23,646 nt of DNA from positions 1-23,646 of the IMG/VR virus record IMGVR_UViG_3300046467_001607. One strand, given 5' to 3'. Below the pieces are notes generated by a model. That model was not told the DNA's origin. It saw only the letters and a list, made by a program, of their open reading frames with translations, and ran no database searches. The translations under genes and the position numbers were made by a program. This stretch comes from a virus. Below, piece by piece: positions 1 through 4,923 of this stretch. The first letter of the stretch is position 1; each line of letters starts with the position of its first letter.

Positions 1-306
1 GACGAGGAGGATATTATTATCAACAGCCATGATATATCTTCTTGGTATGGTAGAAAAATTCAAAAACGGAAATTATTCAAACAAATTAAATTGTCGGTCG
101 AAAATGGGGCGCGGGGGCCTTCCATTATATTAACTGGTGATAATTTTTTGACTCGAAAGGACAGGTCTATTTTCCTTGATTTTTTTTCTGATTATACCAA
201 ATGTGCAATTGTATGGGAAAAAGAGTTAGAGAAGATGCATCAAGTAGGTTATGAGCGCCCGACGGTATCCGAAGGGTTTGATGATTTTACTTACCATATT
301 TCATAA
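1..306 (+). CDS. P-loop (AAA_33 / polynucleotide-kinase-like) kinase, C-terminal part
   Basis: The frame is open from base 1 and stops at TAA 304-306, so only about 101 C-terminal residues are present and the start lies outside the window. The visible part has a hydrophobic strand followed by GDNFLTRKDR, then a strand ending in VWEKE and the segment YERPTVSEGFDDF. This order resembles the end of small P-loop kinases of the polynucleotide-kinase type, where DNT-N-L-..-R is followed by a strand and an R-x-RPTV..GFD lid segment. The Walker A motif would lie upstream and cannot be checked. The internal TTG at 91 is unlikely to be the real start because the frame is open before it. The substrate (RNA or DNA 5' end, or nucleotide) cannot be told. 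Confidence 0.5.
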   Translation, partial: DEEDIIINSHDISSWYGRKIQKRKLFKQIKLSVENGARGPSIILTGDNFLTRKDRSIFLDFFSDYTKCAIVWEKELEKMHQVGYERPTVSEGFDDFTYHIS

Positions 307-326
307 ATACTAATATGGGAGAATTT

Positions 327-581
327 ATGGACTTTACTGTATTAGAGTTTGTTTTGTCTAGTATGGTTTTAATAGCTTCTGGTTTTAGTTATAACCGGGG
401 ACATAATGAAGGCGTTGGAACTGGAATGGACGCCACTTTGGAAATTATGGTAAAGGAAGGATTACTTTCTCGGTTTGTTACCGAAGATGGTGACCTTGAT
501 ATTTGTTCTGCGGGCGTTATGAATAATATTTGCCCGAAGTGTGGATTTCATGAAGGGGATAATTGTGTCGAACATTCCTAA
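327..581 (+). CDS. small membrane-anchored protein with C-terminal CxxC
   Basis: The product has 84 residues and is not recognised as a family member. Residues about 3-19 (from FTVLEF) form a single hydrophobic segment, followed by a hydrophilic tail ending with an ICPKCG pair and further Cys and His residues. I chose ATG 327 because GGGAG lies five bases before it. The upstream in-frame ATG at 315 overlaps that ribosome site and has none of its own. The 3' end overlaps the next gene by 17 bases, so the two are probably translated together. It may be an early accessory protein held at the inner membrane. No function is claimed. Confidence 0.6.
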   Translation: MDFTVLEFVLSSMVLIASGFSYNRGHNEGVGTGMDATLEIMVKEGLLSRFVTEDGDLDICSAGVMNNICPKCGFHEGDNCVEHS

Positions 582-894
582 AGCTCGCGATTATAATGCC
601 ATGGGTGCGTGTCTCCGGACTGCCGGATACATGAAAGACCGACGGGCGCCGCGTGGAGGTTCTCGTAATAATCATCGGGAATATTTGGAAGAAGCGTTGG
701 AAGAATTTGTTTGTGATTTTTGTGGCAAGCCTTCGGGCAATGTTCGGAGGGTGGCTCTTGATTCTGGGTATGATAGGCTCCTTTCGGCTGAGGCTCCGCT
801 GTGGGGCTGTCAGGACTGCTCTGTCAAGAAGGAGGAGACGAGGCTAGGGAGCCGTTCTCAGAAGGCTTCTAACGGCTTATTGGGGTCTACATAG
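565..894 (+). CDS. small four-cysteine zinc-ribbon-like protein
   Basis: The product has 109 residues. It contains CDFC (Cys50, Cys53) and CQDC (Cys82, Cys85), a spacing typical of a structural zinc site, in a basic context (DRRAPRGGSRNNHR). I chose the GTG at 565 because AAGGGG stands six bases before it. The in-frame ATG at 550 lacks a ribosome site. The gene overlaps the preceding small membrane gene. The C-terminal tail after Cys85 is polar and probably disordered. It could be a host-takeover or nucleic-acid-binding protein, but no family is recognised. Confidence 0.6.
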   Translation: MSNIPKARDYNAMGACLRTAGYMKDRRAPRGGSRNNHREYLEEALEEFVCDFCGKPSGNVRRVALDSGYDRLLSAEAPLWGCQDCSVKKEETRLGSRSQKASNGLLGST

Positions 895-955
895 TCTGTG
901 TCTAGTATAGGACAAGAAAAGCCCGGAGAGAGCATCCTCCGCCGCGTCAAAAGCT

Positions 956-1025
956 CTTTAAAATCAAACACTTAGAAAAAAGATGTGGATTTTTAAAAAC
1001 CCTTTTAAAATCAAGCACTTGGAGA
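956..1025 (+). repeat. imperfect direct repeat in the promoter region
   Basis: The intergenic stretch 895-1241 holds no gene that I can support. Within it, AAAATCAAACACTT (from 960) recurs as AAAATCAAGCACTT (from 1007), about 47 bases apart, with related flanks (CTTT before, AGA or GGAGA after). The repeat lies just upstream of the first promoter and could be a protein-binding site. No binding factor is known. Confidence 0.4.
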
Positions 1026-1047
1026 GCAAGTTTTTTTGTCTGATCCC

Positions 1048-1075
1048 TTGACTTTTCCGGGTTGTGTATTATGAT
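1048..1075 (+). promoter_or_regulatory. sigma70-type promoter P1
   Basis: TTGACT (1048-1053) and TATGAT (1070-1075) are separated by 16 bases, with C before TTGAC. The predicted start is near 1082. It reads towards the winged-helix gene at 1242 and lies upstream of a second promoter. Confidence 0.65.
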
Positions 1076-1140
1076 CTATATATGAATTTATTGGTAAGAG
1101 AGGATCGCCCTGTGCCCGGGAAAAAATCTTCAGTTTGGGG

Positions 1141-1169
1141 TTGACATGACCTCCTGCATGGGGTATGAT
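1141..1169 (+). promoter_or_regulatory. sigma70-type promoter P2, near consensus
   Basis: A perfect TTGACA (1141-1146) is followed after 17 bases by TATGAT (1164-1169). This is the best host-type promoter in the window. Predicted start is near 1176, which gives a leader of about 65 bases for the 1242 gene. Confidence 0.8.
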
Positions 1170-1180
1170 CTGTTTAATAT

Positions 1181-1221
1181 GGTAAATCTACTTGCGGGGA
1201 GTTCCTGCATAGTATATTACC
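1181..1221 (+). promoter_or_regulatory. structured 5' leader hairpin
   Basis: GGTAA (1181-1185) pairs with TTACC (1217-1221). ACT (1190-1192) pairs with AGT (1211-1213), and TGCGGG (1193-1198) pairs with CCTGCA (1204-1209, one G-U) around a five-base loop. The hairpin begins a few bases after the predicted P2 start and ends before the GAGGT ribosome site (1228-1232), so it may protect the 5' end of the mRNA rather than block translation. Confidence 0.55.
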
Positions 1222-1241
1222 AAAAGTGAGGTAATGAACAA

Positions 1242-1529
1242 ATGGCGAAGGCCAAGCAATTTGAGAAGGTTCTGGAAGTGCTCCGGGATGCGTCTCCGGA
1301 GTCGGTGAGCAAGGAAGACCTTGCTGCCAAGTTGGGGTCAGATGTGTCGTTTTATCGCATCTCGACCTATATCTGGGAGGTCAAGAACAAGGCTGGCGTC
1401 CCGGTTGAGGCCATCAAGGATGGTCGCAAGGTCGTTGGTTTCCGCGTAGCGGATGTGCCTGCGGTCCCGGCTCCGGCAACGGAGACTTCGGTGGCCACCG
1501 AAGAGGCGGCCGATGCTGCAACAGCGTAA
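1242..1529 (+). CDS. small winged-helix DNA-binding protein
   Basis: The product has 95 residues. The first about 68 look like a compact helix-turn-helix with a wing: a helical start, SKEDLAAKLG, then RISTYIWEVKNKAGVPVEAI and a beta wing DGRKVVGFRV. This resembles the C-terminal DNA-binding domain of OmpR-type regulators without a receiver domain. The tail is Ala/Pro/Glu-rich and acidic. GAGGT precedes ATG 1242 by nine bases. The gene stands alone between two strong promoters with a structured leader and tandem terminator hairpins, and its codons are much richer in G and C than those of its neighbours. I infer a highly expressed DNA-binding protein, perhaps a regulator or nucleoid-like factor. 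The operator and targets are unknown. Confidence 0.65.
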   Translation: MAKAKQFEKVLEVLRDASPESVSKEDLAAKLGSDVSFYRISTYIWEVKNKAGVPVEAIKDGRKVVGFRVADVPAVPAPATETSVATEEAADAATA

Positions 1530-1580
1530 TTTTTACGCTGCCTTTTGAGGGGGAGGGTGACTTTTGTTGCCCTCCTTTTT
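1522..1580 (+). terminator. tandem hairpins with rho-independent terminator
   Basis: CAGCGTAA (1522-1529) pairs perfectly with TTACGCTG (1533-1540) around a three-base loop, and its left arm contains the stop codon of the winged-helix gene. A second hairpin, GGAGGG (1552-1557) with CCCTCC (1570-1575), is followed by five T (1576-1580). The second one has the form of an intrinsic terminator. The first may protect the 3' end. Confidence 0.8.
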
Positions 1581-1636
1581 CTATATCTAAGGAATGATTG
1601 CCCTGATGACGGACGCTCAGGAGCAAGGAGAAAGAT

Positions 1637-1822
1637 GTGGCTGGAATTATATTTTTTATGTGTGTTGGATTAGTAATTATGATACCCTTTAGTAAGAGCG
1701 CCCGAAAATTTTTTGGAAGTTTGGTTTCTGTAGCCGGAATAGCCGCCCTTGGTTGGATATTTCTTTTTGGGGTTGTTATTGCTTGTAGTGTTTTTATTGA
1801 ATGTCTTGGTGGTAATTGTTGA
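1637..1822 (+). CDS. small two-span membrane protein
   Basis: The product has 61 residues, almost all hydrophobic. One membrane span lies at about residues 3-18 and another at about 29-52, joined by a short basic loop (SKSARK). The end carries three Cys (CSVFIECLGGNC). AAGGAG (1625-1630) stands six bases before the GTG start at 1637. ATG 1635 is in another frame. Size and topology resemble a small holin or an inner-membrane accessory protein, but it is far from the wall hydrolase gene. Function is unassigned. Confidence 0.6.
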   Translation: MAGIIFFMCVGLVIMIPFSKSARKFFGSLVSVAGIAALGWIFLFGVVIACSVFIECLGGNC

Positions 1823-1831
1823 TAGTTTTGT

Positions 1832-1907
1832 GGGCCCCTAGCTCAATCTGGTAAAGCATCGCGTTACCATCGCGAGGGTGTGGGTTCGACTCCCACCTCA
1901 TGCTCCA
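1832..1907 (+). tRNA. tRNA-like gene, anticodon ACC as read, acceptor strands do not pair
   Basis: The body is well formed. The D arm is GCT/AGC, the anticodon stem TCGCG/CGCGA is perfect around TTACCAT, the T stem GTGGG/CCCAC is perfect around TTCGACT, and CCA is encoded at 1905-1907. As folded, the anticodon is ACC (Gly GGU), unusual because A at position 34 is rare for Gly. The acceptor stem fails: 5' GGGCCCC (1832-1838) cannot pair with 3' CTCATGC (1897-1903). A shifted pairing using 1828-1834 gives only six pairs, three of them G-U, and leaves extra C residues. The 5' strand is instead a perfect complement of GGGGCCC at 2541-2547. It may be a recombinant or decayed tRNA. Confidence 0.5.
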
Positions 1908-1932
1908 TTTTTTAAATAAAAATCTCAAATCT

Positions 1933-1940
1933 TATAAATA
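1933..1940 (+). promoter_or_regulatory. T4-type late promoter (TATAAATA)
   Basis: This is an exact match to the late-promoter octamer recognised by the gp55 sigma factor with gp33 and the sliding clamp in T4. The predicted RNA start (about 1946-1948) lies inside the left arm of the hairpin that covers the HNH gene start, so a late transcript would lack that arm. Confidence 0.6.
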
Positions 1941-1979
1941 TCTTAAACCAGGTGAACTACTGTCAGGAGGTTTAAGATG
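1939..1979 (+). promoter_or_regulatory. hairpin hiding the ribosome site and ATG of the HNH gene
   Basis: Bases 1939-1949 pair with 1969-1979: CTTAAACC (1942-1949) with GGTTTAAG (1969-1976), extended by T-A, A-T and a T-G pair through the start codon, giving 11 pairs. The strong AGGAGG (1965-1970) is partly inside the right arm and ATG 1977-1979 is fully inside it. Read-through RNA from upstream should therefore be poorly translated. Confidence 0.7.
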
Positions 1980-2396
1980 AAAGGAAATTGTAAATCCTGC
2001 GATTCGGAAATCACGTTTTCCCCTGCCCACAAAAAGGTATTTTGTAACAACAAATGTCAACAAAGATCCCAACATAATATATACATTAGGGAGTGGAAGG
2101 AGGGGATTCGTGTCGGAACGAAATCGGCCGGCGCGGCGATGAGCGCACATGTTCGTCGCTATCTTCATGAGAAGTATCAATCTGAGTGTGTTAAATGTGG
2201 TTGGGGAGAAATCAATCCAACCACAGGCAAGACTCCATTAGAGATTGACCATATGGACGGAGATTCAGAAAACAATCGCGAACAAAATCTAAGATTGCTT
2301 TGTCCGAACTGCCATTCATTGACATCTACATGGAAGGCTTTGAATAAGGGTAAAGGATCTAAGAAACGTTTGCGTTATCATGGTTTGGGCAGATAG
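1977..2396 (+). CDS. HNH homing endonuclease, free-standing, in the tRNA cluster
   Basis: The product has 139 residues. An N-terminal four-cysteine zinc site (CKSC, CNNKC) is followed by a basic region and then an HNH nuclease core: CVKCGW, LEIDHMDGDSENN (general-base His), ENLRLL-like REQNLRLLCPNCHS with the second CxxC and final His, and a basic tail. HNH endonucleases of this type nick or cut DNA at a defined site and spread their own gene by gene conversion. In T4-like phages such genes often sit between structural or tRNA genes. The ribosome site AGGAGG is strong but enclosed in a hairpin with a late promoter. The 3' end overlaps the first ten bases of the tRNA-Lys gene, a tight insertion. 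The target site is unknown, with adjacent tRNA genes as candidates. Confidence 0.85.
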   Translation: MKGNCKSCDSEITFSPAHKKVFCNNKCQQRSQHNIYIREWKEGIRVGTKSAGAAMSAHVRRYLHEKYQSECVKCGWGEINPTTGKTPLEIDHMDGDSENNREQNLRLLCPNCHSLTSTWKALNKGKGSKKRLRYHGLGR

Positions 2397-2462
2397 TTCA
2401 ATTGGTAGAACGGGACACTTTTAATGTCTAGGTTCCGGGTTCGAGTCCCGGTCTGCTCTCCA
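2387..2462 (+). tRNA. tRNA-Lys (anticodon TTT)
   Basis: The cloverleaf is sound: acceptor GGGCAGA/TCTGCTC (one G-U), D stem GTTC/GAAC, anticodon stem GGACA/TGTCT (one G-U) with loop CTTTTAA, T stem CCGGG/CCCGG with TTCGAGT, discriminator T and encoded CCA (2460-2462). It reads AAA and AAG, which suits an AT-rich phage. Its 5' end overlaps the last codons and stop of the HNH gene. It is the only clearly intact tRNA here. Confidence 0.92.
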
Positions 2463-2474
2463 CCATTTTTTATT

Positions 2475-2551
2475 GCCGACTTAGATCAGATGGTTAGAGT
2501 ACTTCATTTGTAACGAGGATGTCATCGGTTCAAATCCGAGGGGGCCCACCA
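2475..2551 (+). tRNA. tRNA-Thr-like gene (anticodon TGT), acceptor strands do not pair
   Basis: The 5' part GCCGACTTAG and loop TTTGTAA are typical of tRNA-Thr(UGU), and CCA is encoded (2549-2551). T arm: TCGG/CCGA around TTCAAAT. The acceptor is broken: 5' GCCGACT (2475-2481) against 3' GGGGCCC (2541-2547) gives only about three pairs. The D stem (GATC/GAGT) and anticodon stem (CTTCA/CGAGG) each carry a mismatch. The 5' strand (TGCCGAC from 2474) pairs instead with GTTGGCA at 2640-2646, and the 3' strand pairs perfectly with 1832-1838. It is likely a chimeric or decayed tRNA. A working molecule would need repair or an unusual partner. Confidence 0.5.
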
Positions 2552-2566
2552 ATTCAAACAAGAGAG

Positions 2567-2695
2567 TATAGGATAAATGGCAGTAGCACGTTCGATTCGT
2601 GTGTAACTTGGAAAGTTGGGTGGGTTCGATTCCCTTTATGTTGGCATCCAAAAGAACGCCGGTTCGCTGGAAAGGTTCAATTCCTTTCTCCTATA
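2567..2695 (+). other. cluster of tRNA fragments (several T-arm-like hairpins)
   Basis: Several T-arm-like hairpins lie in about 130 bases: CACG/CGTG around TTCGATT (2587-2601), GGG/CCC around TTCGATT (2622-2634), CCGG/CTGG around TTCG (2659-2670) and AAAGG/CCTTT around TTCAATT (2671-2687). A 3' acceptor strand with CCA, GTTGGCATCCA, ends at 2650. TATAGGA (2567-2573) is a perfect complement of TCCTATA (2689-2695), bracketing the region like an oversized acceptor stem. No standard cloverleaf of 72-90 bases can be drawn. I read this as remnants of two or more tRNA genes. An unusual structured RNA is the alternative. Confidence 0.45.
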
Positions 2696-2744
2696 GTCTT
2701 TTTGTTATATATAATACAGTAGAAGATTTTTTTACCACCATCAA

Positions 2745-2772
2745 GACAAACTGTGGGAGACAAACTGTGGGA
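2745..2772 (+). repeat. 14-base tandem duplication over a translation start
   Basis: GACAAACTGTGGGA occurs twice in direct succession (2745-2758 and 2759-2772). The first copy supplies the GGGAG ribosome site (2755-2759) for the GTG start in the second copy (2767). Confidence 0.85.
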
Positions 2773-3048
2773 AGATTAGAAGAAAAGGCGCGCCGCCACG
2801 CCGAAGCGAAAGCCCGAGCTGAGAAGTATAAGCAGCCTAAGAATCCTAAAGGAATGCGCGAAAAAATTAAGCGCGGGCTTATAAGTATTGATGAGGCCTT
2901 AGAGGTTTTGTCTAACTCTGGAAAGGTAACTTCAGAAAAGTTTACCAACTGGCTTCACCAGAAAAAGAAAAATAAATTCAAGGCTAAAACAGCAAAGCCG
3001 AATTCGGGGAAAAAGACTAAAAAGAAAGGTAAGAATGCCAATCTATGA
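2767..3048 (+). CDS. small very basic protein of unknown function
   Basis: The product has 93 residues and is rich in Lys, Arg and Ala: an N-terminal charged helix (GRLEEKARRHAEAKARAEK), a middle segment (IKRGLISIDEALEVLSNSG) that looks like a small helical bundle, and a lysine-rich tail. I start it at GTG 2767, seven bases after GGGAG. The frame is open further upstream to 2599, but that part overlaps tRNA fragments and lacks a ribosome site. The 3' end overlaps the next gene by 14 bases. The charge suggests nucleic-acid binding. No family is recognised. Confidence 0.6.
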   Translation: MGRLEEKARRHAEAKARAEKYKQPKNPKGMREKIKRGLISIDEALEVLSNSGKVTSEKFTNWLHQKKKNKFKAKTAKPNSGKKTKKKGKNANL

Positions 3049-3247
3049 ATATGAATGTAAATATTGCCAGCATACATTTGAGGCAATTCAAGGCATTAAA
3101 GAAAAACAAAAACGAAAATGCCCAGAGTGCGGCCGCAGAAATGCGCTAAATAAGTTAATGAGTGTAACCAATTTTGCACTCCAGGGTGCAGGGTGGGCAA
3201 AAGATGGATATTCTAAAGTTATCAATGATCATAAAAAGGAGATATAA
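3035..3247 (+). CDS. FmdB-family zinc-ribbon protein (copy 1)
   Basis: The product has 70 residues. It opens with MPIYEYECKYC, has its second pair as CPECG (Cys8, Cys11, Cys29, Cys32), and ends with the family-typical F-LQGAGWAKDGYSK. This matches the FmdB/CxxC zinc-ribbon family, small proteins of uncertain role first linked to regulation of formamidase and amidase genes. The C-terminal G-GW..DGY segment is well kept. The start overlaps the upstream gene, with AAAGG a few bases before, suggesting coupled translation. A second member lies at 3877. Confidence 0.8.
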   Translation: MPIYEYECKYCQHTFEAIQGIKEKQKRKCPECGRRNALNKLMSVTNFALQGAGWAKDGYSKVINDHKKEI

Positions 3248-3249
3248 CG

Positions 3250-3654
3250 GTGGGCGAAGTAAATATTGAGGATATTGACGATTCTCCGGATGAGGTAGTA
3301 GAATTTGTTACTGCTCCTGAGGGAAAAATTCCTGATGATGGGAAAAATTCTGAAGAAGAAACTGTAAGTTTGTGGGACGCATTAGGCGATGAAACTAATG
3401 ATGTCAATACTATGATTTGGCATGTCGACCTTTCTTTTCCTGTAGGAGACTTGGGTGATGTTCGGGAAGTATTTTCTTCCACGAATAAGGTAAAGGCAAT
3501 TGATAGGGCCTTTAGCATAATTTCTTCTCCGGATGTAAAAGTGCCTTGTGAGTTTGATGTATCTCAGTATACCACGAAGATTGAGGCTATTAAGGCATTT
3601 TTTGCTGGTGTCGAAGAAAGAAATCTTTTCATTGCACTTGTTCCCTTGATTTAG
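3250..3654 (+). CDS. acidic protein of unknown function
   Basis: The product has 134 residues. The first about 50 are strongly acidic (NIEDIDDSPDEVVEF, EEET) and probably flexible. The rest looks folded, alternating strands and helices (IWHVDLSFPVG, KVKAIDRAFSII, KIEAIKAFFAGVEE). GTG start 3250 is supported by AAGGAG eight bases before, and no ATG is near. It follows the first FmdB-like gene in the same run. Not recognised. The acidity could suit a DNA-mimic or partner-binding protein, but that is only a guess. Confidence 0.6.
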   Translation: MGEVNIEDIDDSPDEVVEFVTAPEGKIPDDGKNSEEETVSLWDALGDETNDVNTMIWHVDLSFPVGDLGDVREVFSSTNKVKAIDRAFSIISSPDVKVPCEFDVSQYTTKIEAIKAFFAGVEERNLFIALVPLI

Positions 3655-3658
3655 TTAG

Positions 3659-3874
3659 ATGCCAGCAATAAAAACATTGCAGACAGATCTAGAACAATCT
3701 TGCTATGAGGCTTTGGACGCAGGACTAATTGGTAGCGCAATTGTAGACCATATGATTCGTGAAAATTCTTTTCAGTATCGAAAAACTGTATTTGGAAATG
3801 ATTTGCGAAAAACTGCTAATGAAGTTTATACGAGTATTTCAAAACTTTTATCAGATGGATATTCAAGCGTGTAA
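3659..3874 (+). CDS. small helical protein of unknown function
   Basis: The product has 71 residues and is mainly helical by eye, with no cysteine pair, signal or membrane span apart from one buried Cys. The start ATG 3659 follows the previous stop by two bases and has no clear ribosome site, so translation is probably coupled. The gene sits directly before the second FmdB-like gene. Not recognised. Confidence 0.55.
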   Translation: MPAIKTLQTDLEQSCYEALDAGLIGSAIVDHMIRENSFQYRKTVFGNDLRKTANEVYTSISKLLSDGYSSV

Positions 3875-3876
3875 CT

Positions 3877-4158
3877 ATGCCACTCTACGATTATGAGTGT
3901 AAGAAATGTGAAACTTTTTTCGATGAAATTATAAAAGTAGATAACCGTTTGATTCCCACAAAAAAGCCTTGTCCTAATTGTGGTTCTAGGCGAGTCGAGT
4001 TGGTTTTTTTGGCAATAAATATTGGCGATTCGGTTAGGCTTGGTATTACAAAACCAAGTAGCGAATTTAACGATGTGTTGACAAAGATTAGTGATAATAA
4101 TCCTCGCAGCGAGTTACATAAAAAACTCTCGCAAGGCCGGAGGAAGCGCGGACTTTAG
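3877..4158 (+). CDS. FmdB-family zinc-ribbon protein (copy 2)
   Basis: The product has 93 residues, opening MPLYDYECKKC with second pair CPNCG (Cys8, Cys11, Cys32, Cys35). After the ribbon it differs from the copy at 3035. The GW..DGY segment is replaced by VFLAINIGDSVRLGITKPS and a basic tail (QGRRKRGL). The two copies therefore share only the zinc ribbon and are old paralogues or separate gains. Placement directly before a RecB-type nuclease and the basic tail suggest DNA- or protein-binding. The reaction or partner is unknown. Confidence 0.75.
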   Translation: MPLYDYECKKCETFFDEIIKVDNRLIPTKKPCPNCGSRRVELVFLAINIGDSVRLGITKPSSEFNDVLTKISDNNPRSELHKKLSQGRRKRGL

Positions 4159-4160
4159 TA

Positions 4161-4832
4161 ATGTTTATTCATAATGCTTCTATTGAAATTCCCAATTTTG
4201 AATTGAAAATTACCCACGAAAATGGGACTCGTTTCTATTTGACAGAAAATGGAAACAAATATCCGTCTATTACCTCTGTTCTTTCGGCTAACCCCGAAAA
4301 ACGAAAAGGTTTACAACAATGGAGGAAGAGAGTCGGGCATGAAGAGGCGACCAAGATTTCCGGTCGTGCTGCTCGGCGAGGAACTGCTGTTCATAAAATG
4401 TGTGAGGATTATTTGAATAATGAGGAAGATTATTCAAATGGAGCCATGCCAGATTCTTTGCAGATGTTTAATTCTTTGAAGCCTATTTTGGACGAAAATT
4501 TGAATAACATTCATACCCAAGAAGCTATGTTGTATTCGGATTATTTGGGCGTGGCGGGGCGCGTTGATTGCATTGCCGAGTGGAATGGTGTTCCTGCTGT
4601 TATTGATTTTAAAACATCAAGCAAACCTAAAAGGTTAGAATGGGTTAATGATTATTTTATGCAATGTTCTGCGTATGCCGCCATGTATTTTGAGAGAACT
4701 GATATTGCAATTAAAGATATTGTAGTGGCAGTTATGGTAGATAATAACAAACCTCAAATTTTTACAGAGAAGGTTAGTAAATGGTTACCGACATTAAAGA
4801 GAGCAATTGATGAATTTAACATCGGCTATTGA
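4161..4832 (+). CDS. PD-(D/E)XK exonuclease, RecB/Cas4/MGME1-like
   Basis: The product has 223 residues. The N-terminal part NGNKYPSITSVLS is typical of the MGME1-like phage group. Nuclease motifs appear in order: RGTAVHKMCEDY (His78), QEAMLYS (Glu121), GRVDCIAEW (Asp136), VIDFKTS (Asp149, Lys151) and the QxxxY-type QCSAYA at 168-173. Proteins of this family degrade single-stranded or flapped DNA ends with metal ions. In this phage it could act in recombination or host DNA breakdown. All catalytic residues are visible, so it should be active. The 3' end overlaps a small membrane gene by 23 bases. Confidence 0.85.
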   Translation: MFIHNASIEIPNFELKITHENGTRFYLTENGNKYPSITSVLSANPEKRKGLQQWRKRVGHEEATKISGRAARRGTAVHKMCEDYLNNEEDYSNGAMPDSLQMFNSLKPILDENLNNIHTQEAMLYSDYLGVAGRVDCIAEWNGVPAVIDFKTSSKPKRLEWVNDYFMQCSAYAAMYFERTDIAIKDIVVAVMVDNNKPQIFTEKVSKWLPTLKRAIDEFNIGY

Positions 4833-4923
4833 AATTATAAAGAAAGTGTTCCAAGATACTATGATTAGGGTTTTGTTTGGAATTATGGCTATTTCAATTA
4901 TAATTAAATGGATAATGACATGA
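4810..4923 (+). CDS. tiny single-span membrane protein (37 aa), possible lysis partner
   Basis: ATG 4810 opens a 37-residue frame ending at TGA 4921-4923. The N-terminal half is amphipathic (IEIIKKVFQD) and residues about 19-34 form one membrane span (IRVLFGIMAISIIIKW). It starts inside the nuclease gene with AGAGAG a few bases before the ATG. Its stop overlaps the ATG (4920) of the wall hydrolase as ATGA, the usual coupling signal. Position directly before an anchored hydrolase fits a pinholin-like or antiholin-like role, but this is inferred from order and topology only. Confidence 0.5.
   Translation: MNLTSAIEIIKKVFQDTMIRVLFGIMAISIIIKWIMT

Noticed and set aside
1414-2180. Minus-strand frames opposite the winged-helix and HNH genes
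   Set aside because: No recognisable domains, no ribosome sites, and the plus-strand genes are clearly real.
2710-2715. TATAAT as a promoter -10 before the 2767 gene
   Set aside because: No acceptable -35 at 16-18 bases upstream, and the region is simply AT-rich.
2519-2766. Coding frames across the tRNA-fragment region, including an extension of the 2767 gene back to 2599
   Set aside because: They overlap tRNA-like structures, lack ribosome sites and read as translated tRNA pieces. GTG 2767 has a proper GGGAG.
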